Position numbers and translations under genes: made by a program
Assembly: GCA_026400815.1 (NCBI GenBank)
Contig: JAPLOI010000066.1
Location: forward strand, 1 to 34,218
Reading direction: 5' to 3'
Origin: Alphaproteobacteria bacterium
GTDB lineage: Bacteria > Pseudomonadota > Alphaproteobacteria > Acetobacterales > Acetobacteraceae
Length of the DNA: 34,218 nucleotides
Notes under the pieces: model-generated
Database searches by the model: none
The model's input: the letters and a program-made list of their open reading frames with translations, nothing else
What the model was told of the DNA's origin: nothing
Shown: positions 1 through 7,094 of the stretch, piece after piece
Layout of the letters: every line of letters starts with the position of its first letter
Position numbering within the stretch: position 1 is the stretch's first letter

Positions 1-189
1 GCCGGCGTTCTGGGCCGGGCCACGGGCGGCCGAGGCGGCCCAGATGGCAACCACGACGAGAAGCCCCAGGCTCCAGCCCGCCACGGCCAGCGCGGCGCAC
101 CAATCGGGGGACAGGTCGAGCAGGCCGCAGGCGCCGCCGAGGGCGGCGGTCATCAGCCCGACAATCAGAATGGTTACTGCAAGACGCAT
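1..189 (-). CDS. Small membrane protein, 3' end cut by window edge
   Basis: Reading the minus strand from the ATG at 189 gives 63 open codons to the window edge, so only the N-terminal part is present. The residues form two hydrophobic stretches (about 3-20 and 32-53) split by a short loop with Asp and Cys residues. This looks like a two-pass inner-membrane protein. No family is recognised. It is divergent from the gene starting at 342; the 152 bases between them include a short AT-rich patch around 200-222 that could hold a promoter. Confidence 0.5.
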   Translation of the reverse strand, partial: MRLAVTILIVGLMTAALGGACGLLDLSPDWCAALAVAGWSLGLLVVVAIWAASAARGPAQNAG

Positions 190-341
190 GCAGCCCAACG
201 GCAATGTTAAAATTTACTACAGCGGAAGATGCCCCGGCCGCCCGCGCGTTGCCCCCTCGTAGTATTACGTAGCCGATGGCGATCGGGAACCCCTGCGGCC
301 TGGCGGCGTTTGGTGCCGTTTGGTGTTGCGGGAGGTGGGCG

Positions 342-707
342 ATGGCCCTGCGGAAGACAGAGGTGCTGGTGGACGCACTGGGGGCCTGTGCGGATGCGCT
401 GGAACGCCATGCGGGGGGCACTGGCGCGCTCGAGGGTGGCAGCCTGCCACGGCTGCGGCCGCCGAGCTTCGGGGCGGCTGTGGGGCGGATGGCGCCGCAT
501 TGGCCCGGGGAGGACATGCCGCCCAACAGCGCGGCGCTGGCGCTGGATGCGCTGGAGCTGGCGGCCGAGTTCCGCGACGTGGCGCTGGAAGTGCAGCGCG
601 GCAATGCCGGGCGTGGGTGGGTCAATTCCCTGCTGGGCCGGGCCAGCCGGCACCTGGCCGACGCGCCGCTGGAACATGTTCGGATGGCTGCACTGGAGGT
701 GCTTTAG
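342..707 (+). CDS. Hypothetical protein, 121 aa
   Basis: The ATG at 342 is preceded by GGAGG at 331-335, which favours it over the longer open frame beginning at 276. The product is Ala/Leu-rich and looks largely helical. It begins MALRKTEVLVDALGACADAL, has a Pro/Arg-rich middle, and ends in a helical segment rich in Leu, Glu and Arg. It has no signal peptide or transmembrane segment. I do not recognise the family. It is followed by a long AT-rich non-coding stretch and so appears to be a single-gene unit. Two other frames are open across the same bases, as is usual at this GC content, but only this one combines a good ribosome binding site with ordinary amino-acid composition. Confidence 0.55.
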   Translation: MALRKTEVLVDALGACADALERHAGGTGALEGGSLPRLRPPSFGAAVGRMAPHWPGEDMPPNSAALALDALELAAEFRDVALEVQRGNAGRGWVNSLLGRASRHLADAPLEHVRMAALEVL

Positions 708-1090
708 GGGGAGAACGACACTGGCGGGGCCCTGCCCAAGATGTAAATGACAAGTTAATGAGAAATTGTTAACAAAAATGAATTTTAGAATTTGAGATAA
801 TAAATCTCCAAAAAAGGCATCTTTCTTACTTGTCAGCGCTCAATATATGCTGAAAACTCCCTGCAAGACGCTCGCTCTGCGCACCTGCTCGGGAGATATG
901 CCCTGCACACTAATGGTGGCCTTACGCTATGTGGACGATCCACATAGCTCCTCTTCACGTGAAAAATGTTGTGTCATTTTTCTATGCAATAAAACACATA
1001 TATAATATTCTATTATTTATATATTGAAACATTTCGTATTTTATATTTGAATAAAGATGTACAAAACCTAATCTCTGGTGGCCAACAACA
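708..1090. promoter_or_regulatory. AT-rich intergenic region upstream of the EAL-like gene
   Basis: This 383-base gap has no supportable gene. From about 745 it is strikingly AT-rich compared with the flanking genes, with runs such as TATATAATATTC around 1000. It contains a perfect hairpin at 926-948 (GCTATGTGGA, loop CGA, TCCACATAGC) and a perfect 10-base palindrome TTCACGTGAA at 954-963. A TATAAT at 1001-1006 could be a -10 box, but I find no convincing -35 partner. The region probably carries the promoter and operator of the gene at 1091; the hairpin could also belong to a small RNA. Function is inferred. Confidence 0.45.
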
Positions 1091-1936
1091 ATGCTCGTGC
1101 GGACAACTACTGACGGAAACTATCAAAATACTCATCTCTCCAACCCGGAGATTGATGAAAGGTTTACTTCCATCGTGGCACGCCGGGAGGAGCGCCAGCT
1201 GCGGCAGGACATCATCTCCGGCCTGTCCGCGCAGGATTTCGCGTTGTCCTACCATCTGCGGTTCGGCATCGCCTCCCCGCGGATCTGTGCCCTGGAGGGC
1301 GTGGTGCGGTGGCAACATCGCCGGCGCGGTGCGATTTCCGAAGTGGCGCTGATGGCGTTGGCCGAGAAGGCGGGCGCGACTCGCGAGTTGCAGCACTGGG
1401 CGCTTTCCAGCGGATGTGCCGCCCTGGCAGTGTTGCCGGACGGAACGCGGCTTTCGCTGAACCTCACGCCATGGCAGGTGCGCAACCAGGGATTGTACGA
1501 CAGCATCCACGCTGCAACGGAAGAGCATCGCGTGCGCCCAGACCAGCTGGAACTGGCGCTGAGCGAGATGGCGCTGGAAAGCCTGGATGACGAGGCGCAA
1601 TTGGCACTGGCCGGCCTGTTCGATGACGGAGTGTCCCTTGCGGTCAGCCAGTTCGGCGCGCTGACGGGTAGCCTGACGCTGCTGGGGCGGTTTCCGCTGG
1701 ACCGCGTGCGGCTGGATGCCACGCTGGTGCGGCGGGTTCTGCTGGAGCCGGATGCGCGGGCGATGGTGGGCGCGGTGGTAACGGTGGCGCATGCCATGGC
1801 GGCGCGGGTGGTGGCATCCGGGGTGGAGACCGAAGCGCAACGGAAATGCCTGGCCGAACTGGGGTGCGACGAGGCGCAGGGACCGTTCTATGGCGGCGGC
1901 GTGCAAGCCGGAATGCTGGTGAACGTCGTTGTGTAG
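1091..1936 (+). CDS. Degenerate EAL-domain protein, probably inactive
   Basis: This 281-residue protein aligns by eye with EAL domains (cyclic-di-GMP phosphodiesterase fold). The EAL motif has become LEGVVRW (Glu69). The Asn motif is kept as SLNLT (Asn124). Glu159 sits in the ELALSE segment. The DDFG metal motif has become SQFG (186-189), the active-site Lys is Arg207 in DRVRLD, and EGVET has become SGVET (243). The C-terminal LGCDEAQG is kept. Loss of both metal-binding Asp, the Lys and the Glu argues against phosphodiesterase activity; such domains often act as c-di-GMP or protein-binding modules. About 50 N-terminal residues precede the domain. There is no GGDEF, sensor or membrane segment. 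GGTGG at 1077-1081 supports the ATG at 1091. Confidence 0.8.
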   Translation: MLVRTTTDGNYQNTHLSNPEIDERFTSIVARREERQLRQDIISGLSAQDFALSYHLRFGIASPRICALEGVVRWQHRRRGAISEVALMALAEKAGATRELQHWALSSGCAALAVLPDGTRLSLNLTPWQVRNQGLYDSIHAATEEHRVRPDQLELALSEMALESLDDEAQLALAGLFDDGVSLAVSQFGALTGSLTLLGRFPLDRVRLDATLVRRVLLEPDARAMVGAVVTVAHAMAARVVASGVETEAQRKCLAELGCDEAQGPFYGGGVQAGMLVNVVV

Positions 1937-1975
1937 CGTGGCGCCGGTGGCCCACCCGGCCGCAGGGACGGGCCG

Positions 1976-2455
1976 CTAGAAAATTCCAAGTTTCGTGCCC
2001 GCCGCCAGCGCGGCGCCGAGCTCGTGGCAGCGGGCGAGATCGGCGGGCGGGATGGTTTTGGGGACCAGGATGGCTTCCGGCGTTTGGGCGCGGGTGCAGA
2101 TGATCAGCGGTTCCGCCACCGGGCGCAGGCGCCAGCCAGTGGCGATGCGGGCAATCTGGCGGGCCGCGCCCTGCCCGTCGCTGCCGGCGCAGATCATCGC
2201 GGCGTAGGCGCGGCCGTTCAGGCGATCGAGCACCGGGTAGTAGGTGCGGTCGAAGAAATCCTTCATCACGCCAGCGAGGCTGGCGAGGTTCTCGGGCGCC
2301 GCGAACAGATAGGCGGCGGCATCCAGCACATCCTGTGGCCCGGCTTCGGCGGCGTGCAGCAAGCGGGCCTCGCCTTCAGCGCGCGCGCCGGCCAGCGCGG
2401 CCTCGGCCATCGCGCGGGTGCCGCCTGTGGCGGAGTGGAAAACGATCAGCAGCAT
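1976..2455 (-). CDS. Flavodoxin-like NAD(P)H-dependent oxidoreductase
   Basis: The product is 159 residues beginning MLLIVFHSATGGTRAMAEAA. The SATGGTRAMA segment is a flavodoxin-type FMN phosphate-binding loop directly after the first beta strand. A later segment around YLFAAPENLASLAGVMKDF resembles the WrbA/flavodoxin family turn that contacts the isoalloxazine ring. It is a compact single-domain flavoprotein, probably a cytoplasmic reductase or flavodoxin-fold electron carrier. The open frame runs on upstream to 3316, but that part is the antisense of the next gene; the ATG at 2455 is the sensible start. It converges with the EAL-like gene (39-base gap) and is divergent from the luciferase-like gene at 2528. 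Confidence 0.75.
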   Translation of the reverse strand: MLLIVFHSATGGTRAMAEAALAGARAEGEARLLHAAEAGPQDVLDAAAYLFAAPENLASLAGVMKDFFDRTYYPVLDRLNGRAYAAMICAGSDGQGAARQIARIATGWRLRPVAEPLIICTRAQTPEAILVPKTIPPADLARCHELGAALAAGTKLGIF

Positions 2456-2527
2456 GGCGGTTCCGGGCTGGCGCGGTAGCGCGGGATGAGGGCAGGATAG
2501 CAGCAACAAGACCGCGGGAGAGACGCC

Positions 2528-3610
2528 ATGGATGTTGGTATCCAGATGATCTTCGCCACCTATGGCTGGCAGGACATGCCGGACCACCAGGCCTGGGACG
2601 AGGAAATCAAGCTGGCGCGGCTGGCCGCCGATCTGGGCTTCGATTGCCTGTGGGCGGTGGAGCACCATTTCGCCGACTACTCCTTCTGCCCGGACAATTT
2701 CCAGGCGCTGACCCATCTGGCGGCGCTGTGCCCGAACATCGATATTGGCACCGCGGCGGTGATCCTGCCGTGGAACAACCCGCTGCGCGTGGCGGAAAAG
2801 GCGATCGTGCTGGACATGATCTCCGGCGGGCGGCTGCGGCTGGGCATGGGGCGTGGGCTGGCGCGGCGCGAGTTCGCGGCGTTCAACCAGACCATGGACC
2901 AGAGCCGCGAGCGCTTCGACGAGGCCTCGGCGATGATCGTGCAGGCGGTGAAGACCGGCTGGATCGAGGGCGACGGCAAATACTATCCGCAGCCCAGGGT
3001 GGAACTGCGGCCGCGGCCGAAATACGACCTGTCGGACCGCATCTACGCGGTGGCCTCCAGCGACGATTCGCTGGCCTCGGCCGCGCGGCTGGGCGCGCGG
3101 ATGGTGATGTTCGCCGACCGGCCCTGGCATCTGCGGCTGCCGGCGATCCACAAGTATCGCGCGCTGTTCCAGGAGGCGCACCACCGCGTGGCCCCGCCGG
3201 AGCTGATCGCGGATTTCTGCGTGTGCACCGCGACCGATGATGAGGAAGTGGCGCGCCGCCACCTGGGCAGCTTCGTGGAGAGCAACATCCACCACTACGA
3301 GCTGATGGGCGAGCATTTCTCCCAGGTGAAGGGCTACAACGCCTATGCCGAGAAGAGCGCCATCGTGCGCGGGGCCGGCGTGGACGGGATGATCGACGGG
3401 TTCATGAAGGCCGCCGTCTGGGGCTCGCCGGACCGCATCCTGCGCGCGCTGGAGGACCGGCGGGCGACGATGGGGCAGCTGGAGCTGGCCACCAGCTTCC
3501 GCTTCGGCGGCATCCCCTACGAGGTGGCCGAGCGCTCCATGCGGCTGTTCGCCAAGGAGGTGCTGCCCGTGCTGAAATCCTGGGAGGCGATTCCGGCGGC
3601 AGCCGAGTAG
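2528..3610 (+). CDS. LLM-class flavin-dependent oxidoreductase
   Basis: This is a 360-residue luciferase-like monooxygenase family protein. Typical features are the N-terminal IQMIFATYGW strand, LAADLGFDCLWAVEHHF (the EHHF barrel motif near residues 47-50), GTAAVILPWNNPLRVAEKA, and DMISGGRLRLGMGRG, which is characteristic of bacterial luciferase-like TIM barrels binding FMN or F420. Length matches the family. A GGGAGAG ribosome site at 2517-2523 supports the start. It probably performs flavin-dependent oxygenation or reduction of an unknown small molecule. An unknown gene follows 11 bases downstream and is likely co-transcribed, and an acyl-CoA dehydrogenase follows that. Substrate cannot be assigned from sequence. 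Confidence 0.88.
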   Translation: MDVGIQMIFATYGWQDMPDHQAWDEEIKLARLAADLGFDCLWAVEHHFADYSFCPDNFQALTHLAALCPNIDIGTAAVILPWNNPLRVAEKAIVLDMISGGRLRLGMGRGLARREFAAFNQTMDQSRERFDEASAMIVQAVKTGWIEGDGKYYPQPRVELRPRPKYDLSDRIYAVASSDDSLASAARLGARMVMFADRPWHLRLPAIHKYRALFQEAHHRVAPPELIADFCVCTATDDEEVARRHLGSFVESNIHHYELMGEHFSQVKGYNAYAEKSAIVRGAGVDGMIDGFMKAAVWGSPDRILRALEDRRATMGQLELATSFRFGGIPYEVAERSMRLFAKEVLPVLKSWEAIPAAAE

Positions 3611-3621
3611 GAGACGACGAC

Positions 3622-4116
3622 ATGGTAGGGCCCGACTGGCTGTTCGAGCGCCCGATCGCGCGCGGCACCGTGCGCCTCGGCATCCAGGGCACGCGGTTCC
3701 AGGCGGAGCTGAACGGGCGGATGCTGAAGCTGGCGAACAACGACATCCTCAAGCTGGAGGATCTCGCCGCCAGCCGGCACACCGCGCATCTGGTGAAGCC
3801 GCTGCGCGATGGTGGCTACACGCATCTGCTGGGCGGCTCCGTCGGCCTGCTGCCGGAGGAGGCGCGGATGCTGCGCGAGGTGGTAATGGGCTCCCGCGAG
3901 GGGCTGCATTTCCATCGCGCCAAGCTGGTGGAGGCGCTTGAGGCGGAACGCGCGCAGCGGGCGATCGATGGGGCGCGCGAGGAACGGGTGGATAGCGGCA
4001 TCATTCACCACGACGAGGCCAACGACGCGCAGATCACCCCGGCGCGGCAGCGGCTGATGGATTTCGACGAGCGCTACCCGAAGATCCTGGCAGAGTTGCA
4101 GGCGAAGGGCGCCTGA
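3622..4116 (+). CDS. Hypothetical protein, 164 aa
   Basis: This soluble protein begins MVGPDWLFERPIARGTVRLG. The N-terminal third looks beta-rich (GTVRLGIQGTRFQAELNG). The centre has LKLEDLAASRHTAHLVKPLR, and the C-terminal half is helical and charged with a His/Asp-rich patch SGIIHHDEANDAQITPARQR. There is no signal peptide or membrane segment, and I do not recognise the family. It starts 11 bases after the luciferase-like oxidoreductase stop, so it is probably in the same operon and may be its partner or part of the same catabolic route; that link is inference. An acyl-CoA dehydrogenase follows after 65 bases in the same direction. Confidence 0.7.
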   Translation: MVGPDWLFERPIARGTVRLGIQGTRFQAELNGRMLKLANNDILKLEDLAASRHTAHLVKPLRDGGYTHLLGGSVGLLPEEARMLREVVMGSREGLHFHRAKLVEALEAERAQRAIDGAREERVDSGIIHHDEANDAQITPARQRLMDFDERYPKILAELQAKGA

Positions 4117-4181
4117 TCCCGGCGGTTCCGCCGCGGGCGCCGATGCGCTAATCCCGGGGCGCCGTTCAGGGAGTTTGCCCC

Positions 4182-5759
4182 ATGCCCGTTGCCGCCCCGC
4201 CCGCCGAGACCGCCTGGTTGCTGCGCCATGTCGTGGGCTTCGCCGACATGGAAGAAGCCGACGTCGCCGCGATCCTGGAGGAATCCACCCGCACCGCCGA
4301 GGGCGTGCTGGCACCGCTGGATGCGCCGGGGGATCGCGCCGGGGCGAAACTGGTGGATGGCCGCGTGGTGATGCCGGGCGGGTTCGCCGAGGCGTTCCAT
4401 GCCTATGCCGAAGCGGGCTGGATCGGCATTGGCGCCGACCCCGCGCATGGCGGACAGGGCCTGCCGGAGGTGCTGGCGCTGGCGGCGTTCGAGCCGGTGT
4501 CCTCGGCCAACATGGCGTTCGGCCTGTGCCCGATGCTGACCCAGGATGCGATCAAGGTGCTGAGCGTGCACGGCACGGCGGAGCAGCAGGCGCGGCTGAT
4601 GCAGCCAATGATCGCCGGGCGCTGGACCGGCACGATGTGCCTGACGGAGCCGCAATCGGGCTCCGACCTCGGCGGCATCCGCACCAAGGCGGAACCGGCG
4701 GCGGATGGCACGTTCCGCATCACCGGGCAGAAGATCTACATCACCTATGGCGAGCACCCGTACACCGAGAACATCCTGCATCTGGTGCTGGCGCGGCTGC
4801 CGGATGCGCCCGCCGGCAGCGCCGGCATTTCGTTGTTCGCGGTGCCGAAGATGAATGAAGATGGCAGCCGCAATGCCGTCGCGTGCCTTTCCCTGGAGCA
4901 CAAGCTGGGCATCCATGCCTCGCCCACCTGCGTGATGGGGTTCGAGGGCGCGGTGGGCGAGATGGTCGGCGCGCCGAATCGCGGCCTGCCGGCGATGTTC
5001 GCGATGATGAACGCGGCGCGGCTGGGGGTTGCGATGCAGGGCGTGGCGGTGGCCGAGCGCGCCTTCCGCCGCGCGGTGGATTTCGCCAGGCAGCGGGCGC
5101 AGGGCGGGGCGACGATCGACCGGCACCCCGATGTGCGGCGCATGCTGCTGACGATGCGGGCACTGGCCCTCGGCGGGCGCCTGCTGACGCTCTATGCCGC
5201 CACGGTGGGTGGCGCGCGCGCCGAACTGCTGATCACGGTGGCGAAGGCCTGGTGCACCGATGCCGGGGTGGAGGCGGCCTCCACCGGCGTGCAGGTGCAT
5301 GGCGGGATGGGCTTCATCGAGGACACCGGTGCCGCGCAGCATCTGCGCGATGCCCGGATCACGCCGATCTATGAGGGGACCAACGGCATCCAGGCGATCA
5401 CCCTGCTGAAGCGCGGCCTGCTGCGCGACCAGGGCGTGGCGGTAAAGGCGCTGCTGGACGAGATCGCCGATACCCCTGCCCTCGCGCCGTCGGCCGGGCT
5501 GGCCAGCGAGGCCGCCGCATGGCTGCGCCAGGCCGAACCGCGCGCGGCGGAAGCCGGGGCGGCGGCGTTCCTGTCGGTGATCGGCACGCTCACGGCCGGC
5601 TGGCTGTGCGCGAAGCTGCTGGCGCAAGATGACGCGCCGGCCGATGCCGCCCGCGCAGCGCGGGTGTTCCTGGACCAGGTGCTGCCGCGCATCGATGCGG
5701 CCGCCGCCACCATCCTGCGCCCGAGTGCCGCCGTGGTGGACGAGGCGGCGATCGCCTAG
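4182..5759 (+). CDS. Acyl-CoA dehydrogenase, DmdC-like class
   Basis: This is a 525-residue FAD-dependent acyl-CoA dehydrogenase that introduces the alpha-beta double bond in acyl-CoA thioesters. It has the hallmarks of the large DmdC-like subgroup (3-methylmercaptopropionyl-CoA dehydrogenase and relatives): GGQGLP (90-95), TGTMCLTEPQSGSDLG (149-164), ITGQKIYITYGEH (180-192), SLEHKLGIHASPTCVM (237-252), VQVHGGMGFIEDTGAAQH (370-387) and RITPIYEGTNGIQ, where Glu398 is the predicted catalytic base. A C-terminal helical domain follows. It is shorter than the roughly 590 residues usual for DmdC, lacking part of the N-terminus and part of the linker near residue 340. The true substrate is unknown; it could be a general beta-oxidation enzyme. 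Confidence 0.9.
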   Translation: MPVAAPPAETAWLLRHVVGFADMEEADVAAILEESTRTAEGVLAPLDAPGDRAGAKLVDGRVVMPGGFAEAFHAYAEAGWIGIGADPAHGGQGLPEVLALAAFEPVSSANMAFGLCPMLTQDAIKVLSVHGTAEQQARLMQPMIAGRWTGTMCLTEPQSGSDLGGIRTKAEPAADGTFRITGQKIYITYGEHPYTENILHLVLARLPDAPAGSAGISLFAVPKMNEDGSRNAVACLSLEHKLGIHASPTCVMGFEGAVGEMVGAPNRGLPAMFAMMNAARLGVAMQGVAVAERAFRRAVDFARQRAQGGATIDRHPDVRRMLLTMRALALGGRLLTLYAATVGGARAELLITVAKAWCTDAGVEAASTGVQVHGGMGFIEDTGAAQHLRDARITPIYEGTNGIQAITLLKRGLLRDQGVAVKALLDEIADTPALAPSAGLASEAAAWLRQAEPRAAEAGAAAFLSVIGTLTAGWLCAKLLAQDDAPADAARAARVFLDQVLPRIDAAAATILRPSAAVVDEAAIA

Positions 5760-5789
5760 ACTGTGCTTGCTGTGCCGAAGGTGACCCGC

Positions 5790-6110
5790 ATGACATTCCG
5801 ACGCTTCCTTCCCGACGCGACGATGCTGTTGGGCCTTGTGCTGCTCGCCGGCTGCGAGACGGTGAAGGAGAACACCACCTGCCCCACCATCCCCGCCTTG
5901 CGCGGGGAGGTGCGGCCGAAGCCGCCGGTGATGGAGGAAGAGCAGATCTGGCAGCCCGGGCATTGGGAATGGACCGGCACCAACTACCTCTGGCGCGACG
6001 GGCGGTGGATCAAGCGCGAGGGGCGGAGCAATCTGTGGCAGTTCGGCAACTGGGTGCGCGACCGCACGGTGGGGCCGTGCCGGTGGGAGCCGGCGCACTG
6101 GGTGAACTAG
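5790..6110 (+). CDS. WXXGXW-repeat lipoprotein
   Basis: This short protein (106 residues from the ATG at 5790) has a charged N-terminus, a hydrophobic stretch and the lipobox LLAGC, with Cys22 the predicted lipidated residue. The rest is Trp-rich with repeated W..G.W-like units (WQPGHWEW, WRDGRWI, WQFGNWV, WEPAHWV), as in YXWGXW/WXXGXW repeat proteins of the envelope. It is predicted to be anchored in the inner or outer membrane facing the periplasm; the role of the family is poorly known. The start at 5790 is chosen over 5763 because GAAGG lies at a proper distance upstream and the lipoprotein signal then has normal length. It converges with the LysR gene after 13 bases. Confidence 0.75.
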   Translation: MTFRRFLPDATMLLGLVLLAGCETVKENTTCPTIPALRGEVRPKPPVMEEEQIWQPGHWEWTGTNYLWRDGRWIKREGRSNLWQFGNWVRDRTVGPCRWEPAHWVN

Positions 6111-6123
6111 GAATACACGCCTC

Positions 6124-6996
6124 CTAGGCCCCCTGCTCCAGCGCCCGGATCATATGCGCCCGTAGCCTGTCCGCCGGTGCCGAGAGCGGCTCGGCGGCCA
6201 GCAGCGCGATCTCGGTATCCGACAGGGCCGGCATGCTTCCGCCATCCAGCGCCACCAGGCCCGGCGGCACCATGACCTTCGGCAGCACCGTCATGCCCAG
6301 CCCCGCCCGCACCGCGGCGAGCGAACCGGCGAGCGAGCCGCAGGTATAGGCCACGCGCCAGCGCCGCCCGGCGCGGTCCAGGGCATCCACGGCGCGCTTG
6401 CGATAGACGCAGGGCGGCGGGGAGACGACGAGCGGCAGGGCGCGGCCATCCTGCGGCGGGCCGGCGGGGCCGGCGACCCAGACCAGCGGCTCCCGCCACA
6501 CGCGCACGCCACCGGCCAGGCGGGCATCGGCGGCGGGTTCGCGCTTCACCAGCACGATGTCGAAGCGGTTGTCGCGGAAGGCATCCAGCAGGTTCAGCGT
6601 CAGGTCGCAGGTGACTTCCAGCACCACCTCCGGATAGGCCTTCGCAAAGCGGGCGAGCACGCCGGGCAGGTGGGAGGTGGCGAAATCCTCCGGCGTGCCG
6701 AGGCGGACGAGGCCGGCGAGGTGCGGTTCGGCGACCTTGGCGACCATTTCATCGTTCAGCGCCAGCATGCGGGTGGCGTAGCCCAGCAGGGTCTCGCCGC
6801 GGGCGGTGAGCTTCACGCTTTTGGTGGTGCGGTCCAGCAGGCGCTGGCCAATGCCGTCTTCCAGGCGTTTGATCTGCAAGGAAATAGTGGATTGCGTGCG
6901 CAGCAGGCGCTCGGCGGCGCGCGAGAAGCTGCCGGTTTCCGCCACGGTGGCGAAGGCGCGCAGCAGGTCCAGGTCGAGTTGCGGCGTGGCGGGCAT
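6124..6996 (-). CDS. LysR-family transcriptional regulator
   Basis: This 290-residue protein has an N-terminal winged helix-turn-helix (about residues 8-66: LLRAFATVAETGSFSRAAER, then STISLQIKRLEDGIGQRLLDR) and a C-terminal periplasmic-binding-like effector domain (AGLVRLGTPEDFATSHLPGV onward), as in LysR proteins. Helix 3 reads RTQSTISLQIKRLED. It is divergent from the isocitrate dehydrogenase gene. The classic LysR arrangement suggests it controls that gene, itself, or both. A perfect dyad, TCATTG-N7-CAATGA, lies immediately upstream of its start codon at 6997-7015. The effector is unknown. Confidence 0.93.
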   Translation of the reverse strand: MPATPQLDLDLLRAFATVAETGSFSRAAERLLRTQSTISLQIKRLEDGIGQRLLDRTTKSVKLTARGETLLGYATRMLALNDEMVAKVAEPHLAGLVRLGTPEDFATSHLPGVLARFAKAYPEVVLEVTCDLTLNLLDAFRDNRFDIVLVKREPAADARLAGGVRVWREPLVWVAGPAGPPQDGRALPLVVSPPPCVYRKRAVDALDRAGRRWRVAYTCGSLAGSLAAVRAGLGMTVLPKVMVPPGLVALDGGSMPALSDTEIALLAAEPLSAPADRLRAHMIRALEQGA

Positions 6997-7015
6997 TCAT
7001 TGTCCCAGTCAATGA
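6997..7015. promoter_or_regulatory. Perfect dyad, candidate LysR operator
   Basis: TCATTG at 6997-7002 is the exact reverse complement of CAATGA at 7010-7015, with seven bases between. The dyad lies in the short divergent region between the LysR gene and isocitrate dehydrogenase and contains T-N11-A spacings, as LysR binding sites do. Its position against the LysR start codon would suit autoregulation. No binding data can be read from sequence. Confidence 0.4.
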
Positions 7016-7094
7016 GTGAAGTTTGAACTATCAATTTCAGATATTGACCGCTACTCCCTAGATGCAAGGCACCGCAACGAACGGAGCCGGTGCC

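Noticed and set aside
1976-3316. 446-codon minus-strand frame covering the flavodoxin-like gene and the antisense of the luciferase-like gene
   Set aside because: Only the last 159 codons resemble a protein family; the rest is antisense of a clearly coding gene with family motifs.
4074-6098. 674-codon minus-strand frame
   Set aside because: It is fully antisense to the acyl-CoA dehydrogenase and lipoprotein, His/Arg/Gly-rich with no domain, a typical high-GC shadow.
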